Shown: one piece after another, positions 52,596 to 60,916 of the stretch
Layout of the letters: each line of letters begins with the position of its first letter
Numbering within the stretch: the stretch's first letter is position 1
From: Lachnospiraceae bacterium
Lineage (GTDB): Bacteria > Bacillota > Clostridia > Lachnospirales > Lachnospiraceae
Direction: 5' to 3'
DNA: 64,000 nt
Assembly: GCA_011959805.1 (NCBI GenBank)
Contig: BLMC01000003.1
Location: forward strand, 38,507-102,506
Position numbers and translations under genes: made by a program
Notes under the pieces: model-generated
What the model was told of the DNA's origin: nothing
Seen by the model: the letters and a program-made list of their open reading frames with translations, nothing else
Databases searched by the model: none

Positions 52596-53228
52596 ATGAA
52601 AATTTTGTTTGGTACAGGTAATTTTGCAAAATTATCTGCAATGAAAAGACGCTTGGAAAGTCTTACTGATAAATATGGTATAGAGTTTATTGGATTAAAT
52701 GATTTGAATATGGAGATTCCACTAGTTTTAGAAAATGGTAGTACCCCTTTGGAGAACGCACATCAAAAAGCGGTAGCATATTATAATGCTTTTCAGATAC
52801 CAGTATTTTCTTGCGATTCTGGTTTGTATTTTGATAATGTACCAAAACAGGACCAGCCGGGAGTTCATGTGCGAACAGTAAATGGAAAAACACTTACGGA
52901 TGAGGAAATGCTTGTACATTACGCAGGGCTTGCACGAAAGTATAACAATTTGACAGCGCGCTATAAAAATGCTATTTGCTTTGTCTATGATGAGACACAT
53001 TTATATGAAGCAATGGAGCCGTCTATGGAGAGTGAAGCATTTGTGATTACCACAAAACCACACTCTACAATACGGAAAAAAGGATTTCCAATTGACAGTT
53101 TATCTATTGACATTAAATCGGGAAAATATTATTATGATTTACCGGAGCAGGAATTAGAGCAAATTGCAGTAGAGGATGGATTTTTGCAATTTTTTGAACA
53201 TATTTTGGAGGAAATAAAAGGCTTGTAA
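52596..53228 (+). CDS. RdgB/HAM1-family nucleoside-triphosphate pyrophosphatase
   Basis: House-cleaning enzyme type that hydrolyses non-canonical purine NTPs (ITP, XTP). The 210-residue protein begins ILFGTGNFAKLSAMKRRL, where GTGN..K is the family start. SCDSGLYFDNVP carries the catalytic Asp region, and the C-terminal half is more diverged than in canonical RdgB (RKKGFPIDSLSID instead of GYGYDP-type text). It may therefore have a different substrate. The stop codon lies inside the terminator stem. Confidence 0.82.
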   Translation: MKILFGTGNFAKLSAMKRRLESLTDKYGIEFIGLNDLNMEIPLVLENGSTPLENAHQKAVAYYNAFQIPVFSCDSGLYFDNVPKQDQPGVHVRTVNGKTLTDEEMLVHYAGLARKYNNLTARYKNAICFVYDETHLYEAMEPSMESEAFVITTKPHSTIRKKGFPIDSLSIDIKSGKYYYDLPEQELEQIAVEDGFLQFFEHILEEIKGL

Positions 53229-53254
53229 CTGGAAAATGCAGTTACAAGCCTTTT
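53216..53254 (+). terminator. Terminator embracing the stop codon of the HAM1-family gene
   Basis: AAAAGGCTTGTAACT (53216-53230) pairs perfectly with AGTTACAAGCCTTTT (53240-53254). It may also end the convergent gene. Confidence 0.85.
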
Positions 53255-53279
53255 GACACTCATGTGTAATTTTTGGAAA

Positions 53280-53882
53280 TTAATCGGTTAGATGGCGAAT
53301 TGCATCCAGTGCTCCATTGAACATATCGGAGACTTCTTTTGCTGAATATTCATTGTTTTCTAACGTGTTTTCCATAACTTTTAACAGCTGTTCCTGAAGA
53401 TGTACCTTATGAGAAACAACATCTATATTTGCTGGAGTTTTAAGGTCATCATACATCTTTTCATAGAATTTTAGTAGTTGTTGATTGGTCGTTTCTCTGC
53501 ACTTTACAACACCGCTTAACGCATTTGCTTTCGGTGCATTAGAAGAATTTTCTAATTGTTGTAACTCTGAGAGAACTTGATTTAGATATTCTGTTTGCGT
53601 TGCGATGTGTTCAATCTGTGTAAGACAATATTCCATAGAATATTTGTCTCCTGATGCAGAAATTTCTGCTGTAGTTGTTTCGGGTTCAACTGTAATATGA
53701 TCAATTGTCTGTTCTGACATAATATTATCCTCCAAATTTTGATTCGGCGGACACGCAAGGCATAGCATAGTTGGTGTTAAAAAGCGTGCCCTGCCTTGTT
53801 TTACGAGTCCCTTAGCTCTTTTGAGATAAGTAGTCCCATGTTTTTTTTCTTGAGAATCGACTACAATAATGTTTTTTGTCAT
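53280..53882 (-). CDS. RRXRR-like N-terminal domain protein with helical C-terminus, function unknown
   Basis: A 200-residue protein. The start MTKNIIVVDSQ at 53882 is chosen because GGGGGAAG precedes it by about 8 bases. Residues 1-50 (VVDSQEKKHGTTYLKRAKGL, VKQGRARFL) resemble the RRXRR domain found at the N-terminus of some HNH/IscB-type nucleases, but no nuclease domain follows. An acidic Thr-rich linker and about 110 residues of predicted helix make up the rest. I recall similar proteins in Lachnospiraceae with no known role. The first codons and ribosome site are duplicated upstream (see the repeat), where the ATG is ATA. Confidence 0.6.
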   Translation of the reverse strand: MTKNIIVVDSQEKKHGTTYLKRAKGLVKQGRARFLTPTMLCLACPPNQNLEDNIMSEQTIDHITVEPETTTAEISASGDKYSMEYCLTQIEHIATQTEYLNQVLSELQQLENSSNAPKANALSGVVKCRETTNQQLLKFYEKMYDDLKTPANIDVVSHKVHLQEQLLKVMENTLENNEYSAKEVSDMFNGALDAIRHLTD

Positions 53883-53948
53883 GGGTGTCTTCCCCCTTGC
53901 TTCGATTGTTTGAAAGGTTATATGTTTTTTGTTATGGGTGTCTTCCCC
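53869..53948 (-). repeat. Duplicated ribosome-site/start-codon segment
   Basis: A 27-base segment containing the ribosome site, start codon and next codons occurs at 53869-53895 and 53922-53948 with one mismatch, 53 bases apart. The difference changes the ATG of the real start to ATA in the upstream copy, so that copy reads I-T-K-N-I and stops. Confidence 0.8.
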
Positions 53949-54075
53949 GACCTCTCTAACACCTAGTATAATCGTATTTATTTCTTTTTGCAAGGAATTT
54001 TTATAAAGATAAATAAGTTTATTTTAAATTGCTACTATAGAAAATGGAATAATCATAGAGTAATTGCCGTTTTAA

Positions 54076-54084
54076 TGTTATAAT
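54076..54084 (+). promoter_or_regulatory. Extended -10 promoter before the glycosylase gene
   Basis: TGTTATAAT (54076-54084), perfect TGn-TATAAT; no clear -35. Confidence 0.5.
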
Positions 54085-54231
54085 GTGTATATTGAAAGAA
54101 TCGAATTGAGAAATAAATCCCTATTATTTTAGTTGGAAGGATAGTCACTTCTATAAGTGGGAAAAATACATACTATGGCAAAAATGCCAATGATATTAGA
54201 GAATAATCGGTTATATAAGAAAGGAAGGAAT

Positions 54232-55041
54232 ATGGTTACGATACAAAATAAGAACTTCTCTGTTCTACAAATCTGTATGTCAGGTCAGTGCTTTAGAATG
54301 GAAGAATGCAGTGAAAACAAATATTGCCTTGTAGCTAAGGGGAGGTATCTTGAACTGTCTCAACATAATGATATTATTTCATTTGATTGTACAAAAGAAG
54401 AGTATGAGAACATTTGGGAAGAATATTTTGATATGAATACAGACTATGGTAAAATTATAGCAGATATTGATGCAAATGATACATATTTGATGGCAGCGGC
54501 AGAATATGGAAAAGGGATAAGGATACTTCAGCAAGACTTATGGGAGATGATAATATCATTTATTATTTCTCAGCAGAACAATATAAAGAGAATTCGCAAA
54601 TGTATCAAGCAATTGTGTGAAAAATATGGAGAGAAGAGAAAAGCTGCCAATAATGTGATATATTTTGATTTTCCAACCCCGGAGTCGTTGGCAAAAACAC
54701 AGGTTGAAGCGCTGTATGACTGTGGTCTGGGATATCGAAGTCGATATATTTATGAAACGGCGAACAAGGTGTATCATGGTGATATTAATTTACAAGAACT
54801 TTGGCAAATGGATTATGAATCTGCCAAAAAAGAATTGTTGAAATTATATGGTGTAGGAGTAAAAGTTGCAGATTGTATTTGCTTGTTTGCACTGCACAAA
54901 ACGGATGCCTTTCCAAAAGATACGCATATTAATAAAGTGCTTGCAACACAATATCCAGAAGGATTTCCTTTTGAAAAATATGGAAAAAATAGTGGAATAT
55001 TACAACAATATCTATTTTATTATGATTTAAAGAAGAGATAA
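54232..55041 (+). CDS. ogg: 8-Oxoguanine DNA glycosylase (OGG1-type)
   Basis: Excises 8-oxoguanine and nicks the strand. The 269-residue HhH-GPD protein has the N-terminal OGG fold (FSVLQICMSGQCFRMEE), the helix with ISFIISQQNNIKRI, the hairpin LLKLYGVGVKVADC with catalytic Lys211 and the catalytic Asp230 in FPKDTHI. ATG 54232 is supported by GAAAGG 7 bases upstream; the frame is open to 54157 with two other Met codons lacking good sites. Confidence 0.9.
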   Translation: MVTIQNKNFSVLQICMSGQCFRMEECSENKYCLVAKGRYLELSQHNDIISFDCTKEEYENIWEEYFDMNTDYGKIIADIDANDTYLMAAAEYGKGIRILQQDLWEMIISFIISQQNNIKRIRKCIKQLCEKYGEKRKAANNVIYFDFPTPESLAKTQVEALYDCGLGYRSRYIYETANKVYHGDINLQELWQMDYESAKKELLKLYGVGVKVADCICLFALHKTDAFPKDTHINKVLATQYPEGFPFEKYGKNSGILQQYLFYYDLKKR

Positions 55042-55093
55042 TAAACAATCAATATAAAATAAACGATTCTTGTTTAAATTAAGGATAATTTTA

Positions 55094-55122
55094 TTGATAA
55101 TTGACGTGGATAGTAGTATTAT
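55094..55122 (+). promoter_or_regulatory. Promoter of the STM4015-STM4011 operon
   Basis: TTGATA (55094-55099), 17-base spacer, TATTAT (55117-55122), about 50 bases before the first gene. Confidence 0.65.
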
Positions 55123-55172
55123 AAAACTATATAGGAAACATTTGGTCTTATTTTAAAAAGGAGGGTATAGCA

Positions 55173-56054
55173 TTGAATTTTGAATTGTTAGAAGAGGATA
55201 ACATTAAGGTAAGTAAGAACACATATTATTATGATTATGATGAGGGCAGTGCTGAGGAGATGATTCAAGAGATTATGGAGACACCACAATTTCCCAGCTT
55301 GGATGAGTTGGTGATTGGCTCTTGGGGAGATTGCTGTGGAGGAAGCTGTCAGCCAATTATTGACGATATTGTGGCAAATGCAGATAAGTTTTCGCATATT
55401 CGCAAACTATTTATTGGAAATATGAGCTATGAGGAATGTGAAGTGTCCTGGATTCTGCAAGGAAATTATAGTAAGATTTGGGCTGCAATGCCACAGTTAA
55501 AAGAATTGATTATCAAGGGTAGCATGGAGTTAGATTTAGGAGATGAGATTCATCATGAGGAGTTAGAAGCATTGACAATTATTTGTGGAGGATTGCCAAA
55601 GCATGTTATCGAGTCTATTCAGAAAGCAAAACTTCCAAAATTAAAAAAATTGCTTCTTTTTATTGGTATTGATGAATATGGTTTTGATGGGGATGAAGGT
55701 ACAATCCGAGCGCTTTTGGAGCAGGCAGATTTTCCACAGCTTACCTACCTTGGCATTACAGACAGTGAAATACAAGACGAGCTAACAGAAGTTGTTTTAA
55801 ACAGTAAATTTATGGGGCAAGTCAGTACATTGGATTTGTCAAATGGTACATTGTCAGATAAGGGTGGCGCGTTGCTTTTAGAAAAAATCCCAGCTTATCC
55901 GAATATCAAGAAGCTGGATTTACATCATAATTATTTTTCAAATGAAATTGCAGAGAAGTTGAAGGCACTTCCAATTGAAGTGGATATTTCTGAGCGAGAA
56001 GAAGCAGATGAGGATGATGGTGAGATTTATATGTATGCCATGCTGACAGAATGA
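55173..56054 (+). CDS. STM4015-family leucine-rich-repeat protein
   Basis: A 293-residue acidic protein built of degenerate leucine-rich repeats (FPSLDELVIG, MPQLKELIIKG, LPKLKKLLLFIG, FPQLTYLGITDSE, YPNIKKLDLHHNYF) and ending in an acidic tail (REEADEDDGE). It has the conserved SWGDCCGGSCQPI block near residue 48, possibly metal- or ligand-binding. It matches the STM4015 family, the usual neighbour of STM4014, STM4013, STM4012 and STM4011. The start is TTG at 55173 with AAAGGAGGG ahead. The stop overlaps the next gene by four bases. The role is unknown; recognition of a protein partner or precursor is a reasonable guess. Confidence 0.8.
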   Translation: MNFELLEEDNIKVSKNTYYYDYDEGSAEEMIQEIMETPQFPSLDELVIGSWGDCCGGSCQPIIDDIVANADKFSHIRKLFIGNMSYEECEVSWILQGNYSKIWAAMPQLKELIIKGSMELDLGDEIHHEELEALTIICGGLPKHVIESIQKAKLPKLKKLLLFIGIDEYGFDGDEGTIRALLEQADFPQLTYLGITDSEIQDELTEVVLNSKFMGQVSTLDLSNGTLSDKGGALLLEKIPAYPNIKKLDLHHNYFSNEIAEKLKALPIEVDISEREEADEDDGEIYMYAMLTE

Positions 56055-57121
56055 GACAGGTGGTGATATTGGGTAGCCCAGATACCAAGAGGATAATTTA
56101 TTTGAAAAAAGCAGCAGAGCAAGAAGAGGTACCCATAACTTTTGTGGATTGGAAAAGTTGGACACAGCATCATTGTCTACCTGAGGCAGAGACGCTTTTA
56201 ATAAAAATCGATCCGCCTTTGTGGTCTAGTTGCTCTCTTGAAACGTTAAATAGATTGACTGATGAGTATATACAACAATTGAAAGAGCTAAATCAATTGA
56301 CGCAGATGCGAGAGATTAGGTTTTTAAATGAGCCTTCTGCAATCGCAGAACTATTGGATAAAAAGGCGTGTAAATCTAGGCTACAGCAGGCCGGACTGCG
56401 CGTGACAGAAAGAGTACAGATGCCAGCCTATTTAGAGGGCGGAAAATGTACTGTGGAACTGCTTCTGGAAGAGATGCGCAGACAGCGAATTCACCAGGTA
56501 TTTATCAAACCAGTAAAAGGTTCTGGTGCAGCGGGTGTTTCTGCATTGCGTTGGCAAGCGCAGACGGGGCAGATGGCGCTCTATACATGTGCTTTATTGC
56601 AGGCGGATTCTACGTTTGTGAATACCAAACGTCTGCGTCGATTTTCTCGACCAGAGGAAATCATACCATTGTTAAGTCGAATTTTAGATTTAGATTGTAT
56701 TATTGAGCGTTGGTATGCCAAGACAGAATATCAGGGTTATTCTTATGACTTGCGAGCAGTGGTACAAGATGGACAATTAGATTTTATGTTGGCAAGACTT
56801 TCAAAAGGGCCTATCACGAATCTTCATTTAAATAATCGTCCTGTAGAGATTACCCAGCTAGGACTGCCGAAGCATACACTTGAAGAGATTACACAATTAT
56901 GTCAGGAAAGCTTAGCACTCTATCCAAAACTTTGGAGTGTAGGGATTGATATTTTATTAGAAAAAGGAAGTATGCGGCCAAGAATTATAGAGATGAATGG
57001 TCAAGGCGATTTGATTTATCAGGATATTTATCAGGAGAATAGAATATATCGTCGACAAGTACAGATGATGAAGGAATGGCTGCAAATGAAAACAGGAATT
57101 GCTAAGAGAAATGGAGAATAA
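56051..57121 (+). CDS. STM4014-family protein (ATP-grasp-like)
   Basis: A 356-residue protein. It begins with a Rossmann-like region (RQVVILGSPDTKRIIYLKKAAEQ), followed by an ATP-grasp-like region: QVFIKPVKGSGAAGVSALRW near 152 for the ATP-binding Lys/Gly loop, SYDLRAVVQDGQLDFMLARL near 235, and the metal-binding tail PRIIEMNGQGDLIYQDIY near 313. ATP-grasp enzymes ligate carboxylates to amines or thiols, so this could be the ligase of the pathway. It starts inside the STM4015 stop (ATGA) and ends 2 bases before STM4013. Confidence 0.8.
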   Translation: MRQVVILGSPDTKRIIYLKKAAEQEEVPITFVDWKSWTQHHCLPEAETLLIKIDPPLWSSCSLETLNRLTDEYIQQLKELNQLTQMREIRFLNEPSAIAELLDKKACKSRLQQAGLRVTERVQMPAYLEGGKCTVELLLEEMRRQRIHQVFIKPVKGSGAAGVSALRWQAQTGQMALYTCALLQADSTFVNTKRLRRFSRPEEIIPLLSRILDLDCIIERWYAKTEYQGYSYDLRAVVQDGQLDFMLARLSKGPITNLHLNNRPVEITQLGLPKHTLEEITQLCQESLALYPKLWSVGIDILLEKGSMRPRIIEMNGQGDLIYQDIYQENRIYRRQVQMMKEWLQMKTGIAKRNGE

Positions 57122-57123
57122 AA

Positions 57124-58005
57124 ATGAGTGAAGATACAGTCGGTTCGACGGCACAGGAAGTACCATTTCGCTTGTTTGCGTCGGCTCGAAAGGACCAAAA
57201 GCCTTCGGTGGATATGACGCAAGTGGTAGGAACTTCCGACATTTTGTTTGTGTGTTTGGACACGCTGCGTTATGATGTGGCAGTGCAGGAGGAGGCATCT
57301 GGTGGTACTCCTGTGCTAAACCAATATGGATTATGGCAAAAGCGACAAGCACCGGGAAACTTTACTTATCCTTCACACCATGCCATGTTTGCGGGATTTC
57401 TACCATGCCCATTTGAGGCAAAAAATGTGACAGACAGGGAGCTTTTGTTTTTTCCAAAAGCGATTGGCCTTGGAAATAAAGCGCCAAAAGGGGCATATAG
57501 CTTTTCTGGAAGTACGATTATGGAAGGGCTTGAGAAGGAAGGTTATGATACATGGTGTGTGGGCGGAGTGGCATTTTTTGACAAGCGTACAGATTTAGGC
57601 AAAGTGTTTCCTTCCTATTTTCAGAAAAGTTATTGGAATCCATCTTTTGGTTGTCTAGTAAAGGATAGTACGAAAAATCAGGTAGATTTTATTTTGAAAA
57701 AGCTGGATAAGGCGAATTCTCAACAGCATATTTTTCTGTATTTAAATGTAGATGCAATCCATTATCCAAATTACTTTTATCTTGAAGGTACTTCCGGTGA
57801 TAGTGTTCAGAGTCATGCAGCTGCACTCCGATATGTCGATAAAGAGCTGGGAAGATTATTTGCGGAGTGGAAAAAACTGCGAGGCGACACATTTGTAATC
57901 TGCTGTTCTGATCATGGAACTTGCTACGGGGAAGATGGTTGTCAGTTTCATGGTGTCAATCATTCAGTGGTAAATACGATTCCATATAAACATTTCTTTA
58001 TTTGA
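57124..58005 (+). CDS. STM4013/SEN3800-family hydrolase (sulfatase/phosphatase fold)
   Basis: A 293-residue protein of the alkaline-phosphatase superfamily. A metal-site Asp lies in LFVCLDTLRYDVAV near 42. The nucleophile region is NFTYPSHHAMFAGFLPC near 78, and the C-terminal metal ligands are in CSDHGTCYGEDGCQFHGVNH near 260. Such enzymes hydrolyse or transfer phosphate or sulfate groups. No signal peptide is present, so it acts inside the cell. It sits 2 bases after the ATP-grasp-like gene and 25 bases before the first radical-SAM gene. Confidence 0.8.
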   Translation: MSEDTVGSTAQEVPFRLFASARKDQKPSVDMTQVVGTSDILFVCLDTLRYDVAVQEEASGGTPVLNQYGLWQKRQAPGNFTYPSHHAMFAGFLPCPFEAKNVTDRELLFFPKAIGLGNKAPKGAYSFSGSTIMEGLEKEGYDTWCVGGVAFFDKRTDLGKVFPSYFQKSYWNPSFGCLVKDSTKNQVDFILKKLDKANSQQHIFLYLNVDAIHYPNYFYLEGTSGDSVQSHAAALRYVDKELGRLFAEWKKLRGDTFVICCSDHGTCYGEDGCQFHGVNHSVVNTIPYKHFFI

Positions 58006-58030
58006 GCATTATATAAGAAGGGTGTAAGTG

Positions 58031-59374
58031 ATGAATCCCTATATTCAATATATGTATAGTTATCCGCACAAGACTGCTTATCGCCCGCTGAGAGGGGTTC
58101 ACTTTAGTGATTACGCTTCGGTGTTGGCAGGAAAAGGGCATGGGTTATATCTCCATGTTCCTTTTTGTGAGTCAAAGTGTGGTTATTGTAATTTGTTTTC
58201 TGTAACTGGCATGGGACAGGAAGCGGTAGATCGATATTTGGAGACGATTAAACGTCAGAGTGAGCAGTATCAAGAAGTTTTAGCATCCGTTCAAACAGAA
58301 TTTTCTGAGTTGGTGATTGGTGGCGGAACGCCTTTGTTTCTGACGGAAAGACAGATAGATCAAATGTTTAGCTTGTTGAATCTACATTTTCGATTTTCCC
58401 AAAATAAGGATTTGGTTGTAGAAACGGCGCCTAATCAGACAACAATGGGGAAGCTTGCAATTTTAAAGCACGCGGGTGTATCGCGAGTGAGTTTAGGGAT
58501 TCAGAGTTTTTCTGACAAAGAGCTTACTGTGCTTGGAAGGCAACATACCGCGCAAAAAGCAAGGGAAGCATTAGCGTTGATAAAAGCAAGTGATTTTTCT
58601 TGTGTCAATGTAGATTTAATTTATGGAATCCCAGGTCAGACAGAGACAAGTCTACTAGCTTCATTAAAAGAAGCGTTGCGATTTGAACCAGAGGAAATTT
58701 TTTTATATCCATTATATGTAAAACATGGAGTGCGTATGGAGCGTGAAGGAGTAGTTTTGGAACCAGAAATTGCTTTTGCACAATACCAAGTGGCAAGTGC
58801 CTTTCTTTGTGCAGAAGGATATCGGCAGGATTCTATGCGGCGGTTTGTGCGACAAAAAACTCCTCGCATTTTTTCTGAATGTGGTTTTGGAACATCTATT
58901 GGATTGGGATGTGGCGGTAGAAGTTACCTTGGAAAACTTCATTTTTGTAGCCCCTATGCTATTACTAGAAGTGAGTGTATTACACACTTGAAAGAATATG
59001 AGGAGACAAAAGATTTTATGTCGATAACAAATGGAATTTTATTGTCGGAGGAAGAGCAGAAGAGACGATATATTATTCGGCATTTGTTAATTCGCCCCGG
59101 ATTGGAACGAAATCGATATCAAGAACTTTTTGGAAAGGATGTGTTGGAAGAATTTCCAATTTTGCGCGAGTGGATAGAACTAAAATTTGTAGCGTTGCAG
59201 GAAGTAAAATGCCAAGAAACTTTTCGGCAGTCCTACTTTGTGTTGACAAAAACGGGATTGGGACTTTCGGATTATCTTGGACCGCAACTGATTTCCAAGG
59301 AAATCATTCGAGTGATGCGTGAGTGGGAGGCTAGGCATGGACAAGCACATGATTTTGTATCGGGGGAGTCTTAA
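58031..59374 (+). CDS. STM4012-family radical-SAM protein (HemW-like)
   Basis: A 447-residue radical-SAM enzyme. The 4Fe-4S motif CxxxCxxC is Cys46, Cys50 and Cys53 in HVPFCESKCGYCN. It also has a GGGTPLFL segment near 97, VSLGIQSFSDKEL near 154, VDLIYGIPGQTE and a C-terminal HemW-like domain with GFGTSIGLGCGGRSYLG. HemN/HemW relatives include coproporphyrinogen oxidase, haem chaperones and methyltransferases; this family is separate and uncharacterised. The start is ATG 58031, adjacent to an in-frame GTG at 58028. The end overlaps the next gene by 38 bases. Confidence 0.85.
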   Translation: MNPYIQYMYSYPHKTAYRPLRGVHFSDYASVLAGKGHGLYLHVPFCESKCGYCNLFSVTGMGQEAVDRYLETIKRQSEQYQEVLASVQTEFSELVIGGGTPLFLTERQIDQMFSLLNLHFRFSQNKDLVVETAPNQTTMGKLAILKHAGVSRVSLGIQSFSDKELTVLGRQHTAQKAREALALIKASDFSCVNVDLIYGIPGQTETSLLASLKEALRFEPEEIFLYPLYVKHGVRMEREGVVLEPEIAFAQYQVASAFLCAEGYRQDSMRRFVRQKTPRIFSECGFGTSIGLGCGGRSYLGKLHFCSPYAITRSECITHLKEYEETKDFMSITNGILLSEEEQKRRYIIRHLLIRPGLERNRYQELFGKDVLEEFPILREWIELKFVALQEVKCQETFRQSYFVLTKTGLGLSDYLGPQLISKEIIRVMREWEARHGQAHDFVSGES

Positions 59375-60824
59375 AAGTTGCAATTATCAGTGTTCCTATT
59401 GTCCGTTTTCTAAGCATTCTATCTCACAAAGAGAACTTGAAAAAGATCAAGCACAATGGTTTTCTTTTGTCAAGAATGTTCAAAAAAAGGCAAAAATAAT
59501 GAATATTGGGGCGCTGATGGTAGTGCCTTATGGCGAGGCAATGATTCATTCTTGGTATTGGGAAGGGCTGGCATGGCTTAGTGCACACATAGAAATAGAT
59601 GCGATAGGAATTCAGACCAACTTGAGTTTTTCTGTGCAGGAATTTTTGGACTGTTATATAAAAACAGGAGGGATATTAAAAAAGTTAAGATTATGGGCAA
59701 CATTTCACCCGGAAATGACTACTGTGACAGAGTTTTCTGCCAAGTGTAGAATGCTCGCGCAAGAGGGAGTACAGCTTTGCGCTGGAAGTGTTGGAGTGCC
59801 AGAAAATCTGAATCTACTGCAAACACTAAAACAGGAACTAAATTTATTAAAAGAAGATAAAAATGGTATTTATCTTTGGGTGAACAAGATGGATGGTTTA
59901 CGGCGTTCCTATACACAAAAGGAGCTTACAGCGTTTTTGGAGATTGACCCTTATTTTGGCAGAGAACTTATGTTGGTTTCTTCCAACAAAGCTCTTTGTG
60001 AAGGGCGTCTGTTTGTGGAGGCAGACGGAAAACTTCGCACTTGCAATATTAGTTCGGTTTTGACAACACAGAAATGTTGGGAAGAATTGGAAGACTTTCC
60101 AAGCCCGGAATGTTGCCGAAAACAATGTTCTTGCTACCTTGCATATGGAGGTCGTAACGATTTTATGAATCAAATCCTTTTTGGGCCGTATCCGCTGTTT
60201 CGGATTCCGCGCCGTCCAAAGGCGGTTTTCCTAGATATTGAGGGAACATTGTTGCCAAATAAAGGAAGTACAAAGATACCTTCTAATATTATGTCAGGAT
60301 TGGAGGCACTTGTAAGAGAGAAAATACCATTGTTTTTTGCTACGACATTACCCTATAAGAAAGCGATGGAGCGCTGTCGCGGAATTTATCATTTGTTTTC
60401 CGGCGGTATTTTTGCAGGCGGAGCACATGTTATGCTAAAGCAAAAACGAGAATATTTTTATGTGCTAAATGGAATATGGCTTCCAGAAGTTTTATCTTTA
60501 CAACAAGAATTTGGATTTCGAGCGCTGGTTTATCGGAACCATGAGAAATTGTACAAAGTGACGCTGTTGCGTCCCAGTCATAGATTTTGGAATGTACAGG
60601 AGACAGAGGAGCTGATGCAGCGAATTTCTTTTGAGGATGAAGCAATTCGATATTTTATAGAAGAAAATTGCCTACAGATTGTTTCTGCCAAAGCGGACAA
60701 AGCCAGTGGATTAAAGATGATTTGTCATTGGCTGGAAATTTCTCCTAAAGAAGTAGCATCAGCTGGCGATTCCGAGGAAGATAAAAAAATGATGTGTTTG
60801 AGTGGAAGTGTAAGTAGTGGCTAG
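59337..60824 (+). CDS. STM4011-family radical-SAM protein fused to a HAD phosphatase domain
   Basis: A 495-residue two-domain protein. Residues 1 to about 285 are radical-SAM: Cys15, Cys19 and Cys22 (SCNYQCSYCPFSK), GIQTNLSF near 85, and a Cys-rich end (CCRKQCSCYLAYGGRNDF) that may hold an auxiliary cluster. Residues about 293-495 are a HAD hydrolase with motif I FLDIEGTLLP (nucleophile Asp300, but Glu302 replaces the acid-base Asp), Lys in SAKADKASGLK, and motif IV GDSEED (477-482). The protein ends 13 residues after motif IV, earlier than usual for HAD type-II proteins. GGGAGG 7 bases before 59337 sets the start. It is the last gene of the operon. Confidence 0.82.
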   Translation: MDKHMILYRGSLKSCNYQCSYCPFSKHSISQRELEKDQAQWFSFVKNVQKKAKIMNIGALMVVPYGEAMIHSWYWEGLAWLSAHIEIDAIGIQTNLSFSVQEFLDCYIKTGGILKKLRLWATFHPEMTTVTEFSAKCRMLAQEGVQLCAGSVGVPENLNLLQTLKQELNLLKEDKNGIYLWVNKMDGLRRSYTQKELTAFLEIDPYFGRELMLVSSNKALCEGRLFVEADGKLRTCNISSVLTTQKCWEELEDFPSPECCRKQCSCYLAYGGRNDFMNQILFGPYPLFRIPRRPKAVFLDIEGTLLPNKGSTKIPSNIMSGLEALVREKIPLFFATTLPYKKAMERCRGIYHLFSGGIFAGGAHVMLKQKREYFYVLNGIWLPEVLSLQQEFGFRALVYRNHEKLYKVTLLRPSHRFWNVQETEELMQRISFEDEAIRYFIEENCLQIVSAKADKASGLKMICHWLEISPKEVASAGDSEEDKKMMCLSGSVSSG

Positions 60825-60860
60825 TAACTTATTTTGTCATAGATTTATTTGGAATTACAG

Positions 60861-60889
60861 TTGACAAATCTAAAATGGTTCTGTATAAT
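60861..60889 (+). promoter_or_regulatory. Consensus SigA promoter for DUF177-rpmF
   Basis: TTGACA (60861-60866), 17-base spacer, TATAAT (60884-60889): a perfect match in both boxes. Confidence 0.9.
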
Positions 60890-60916
60890 AGGTAAATGTG
60901 TGGATAGGAGTCTGCT

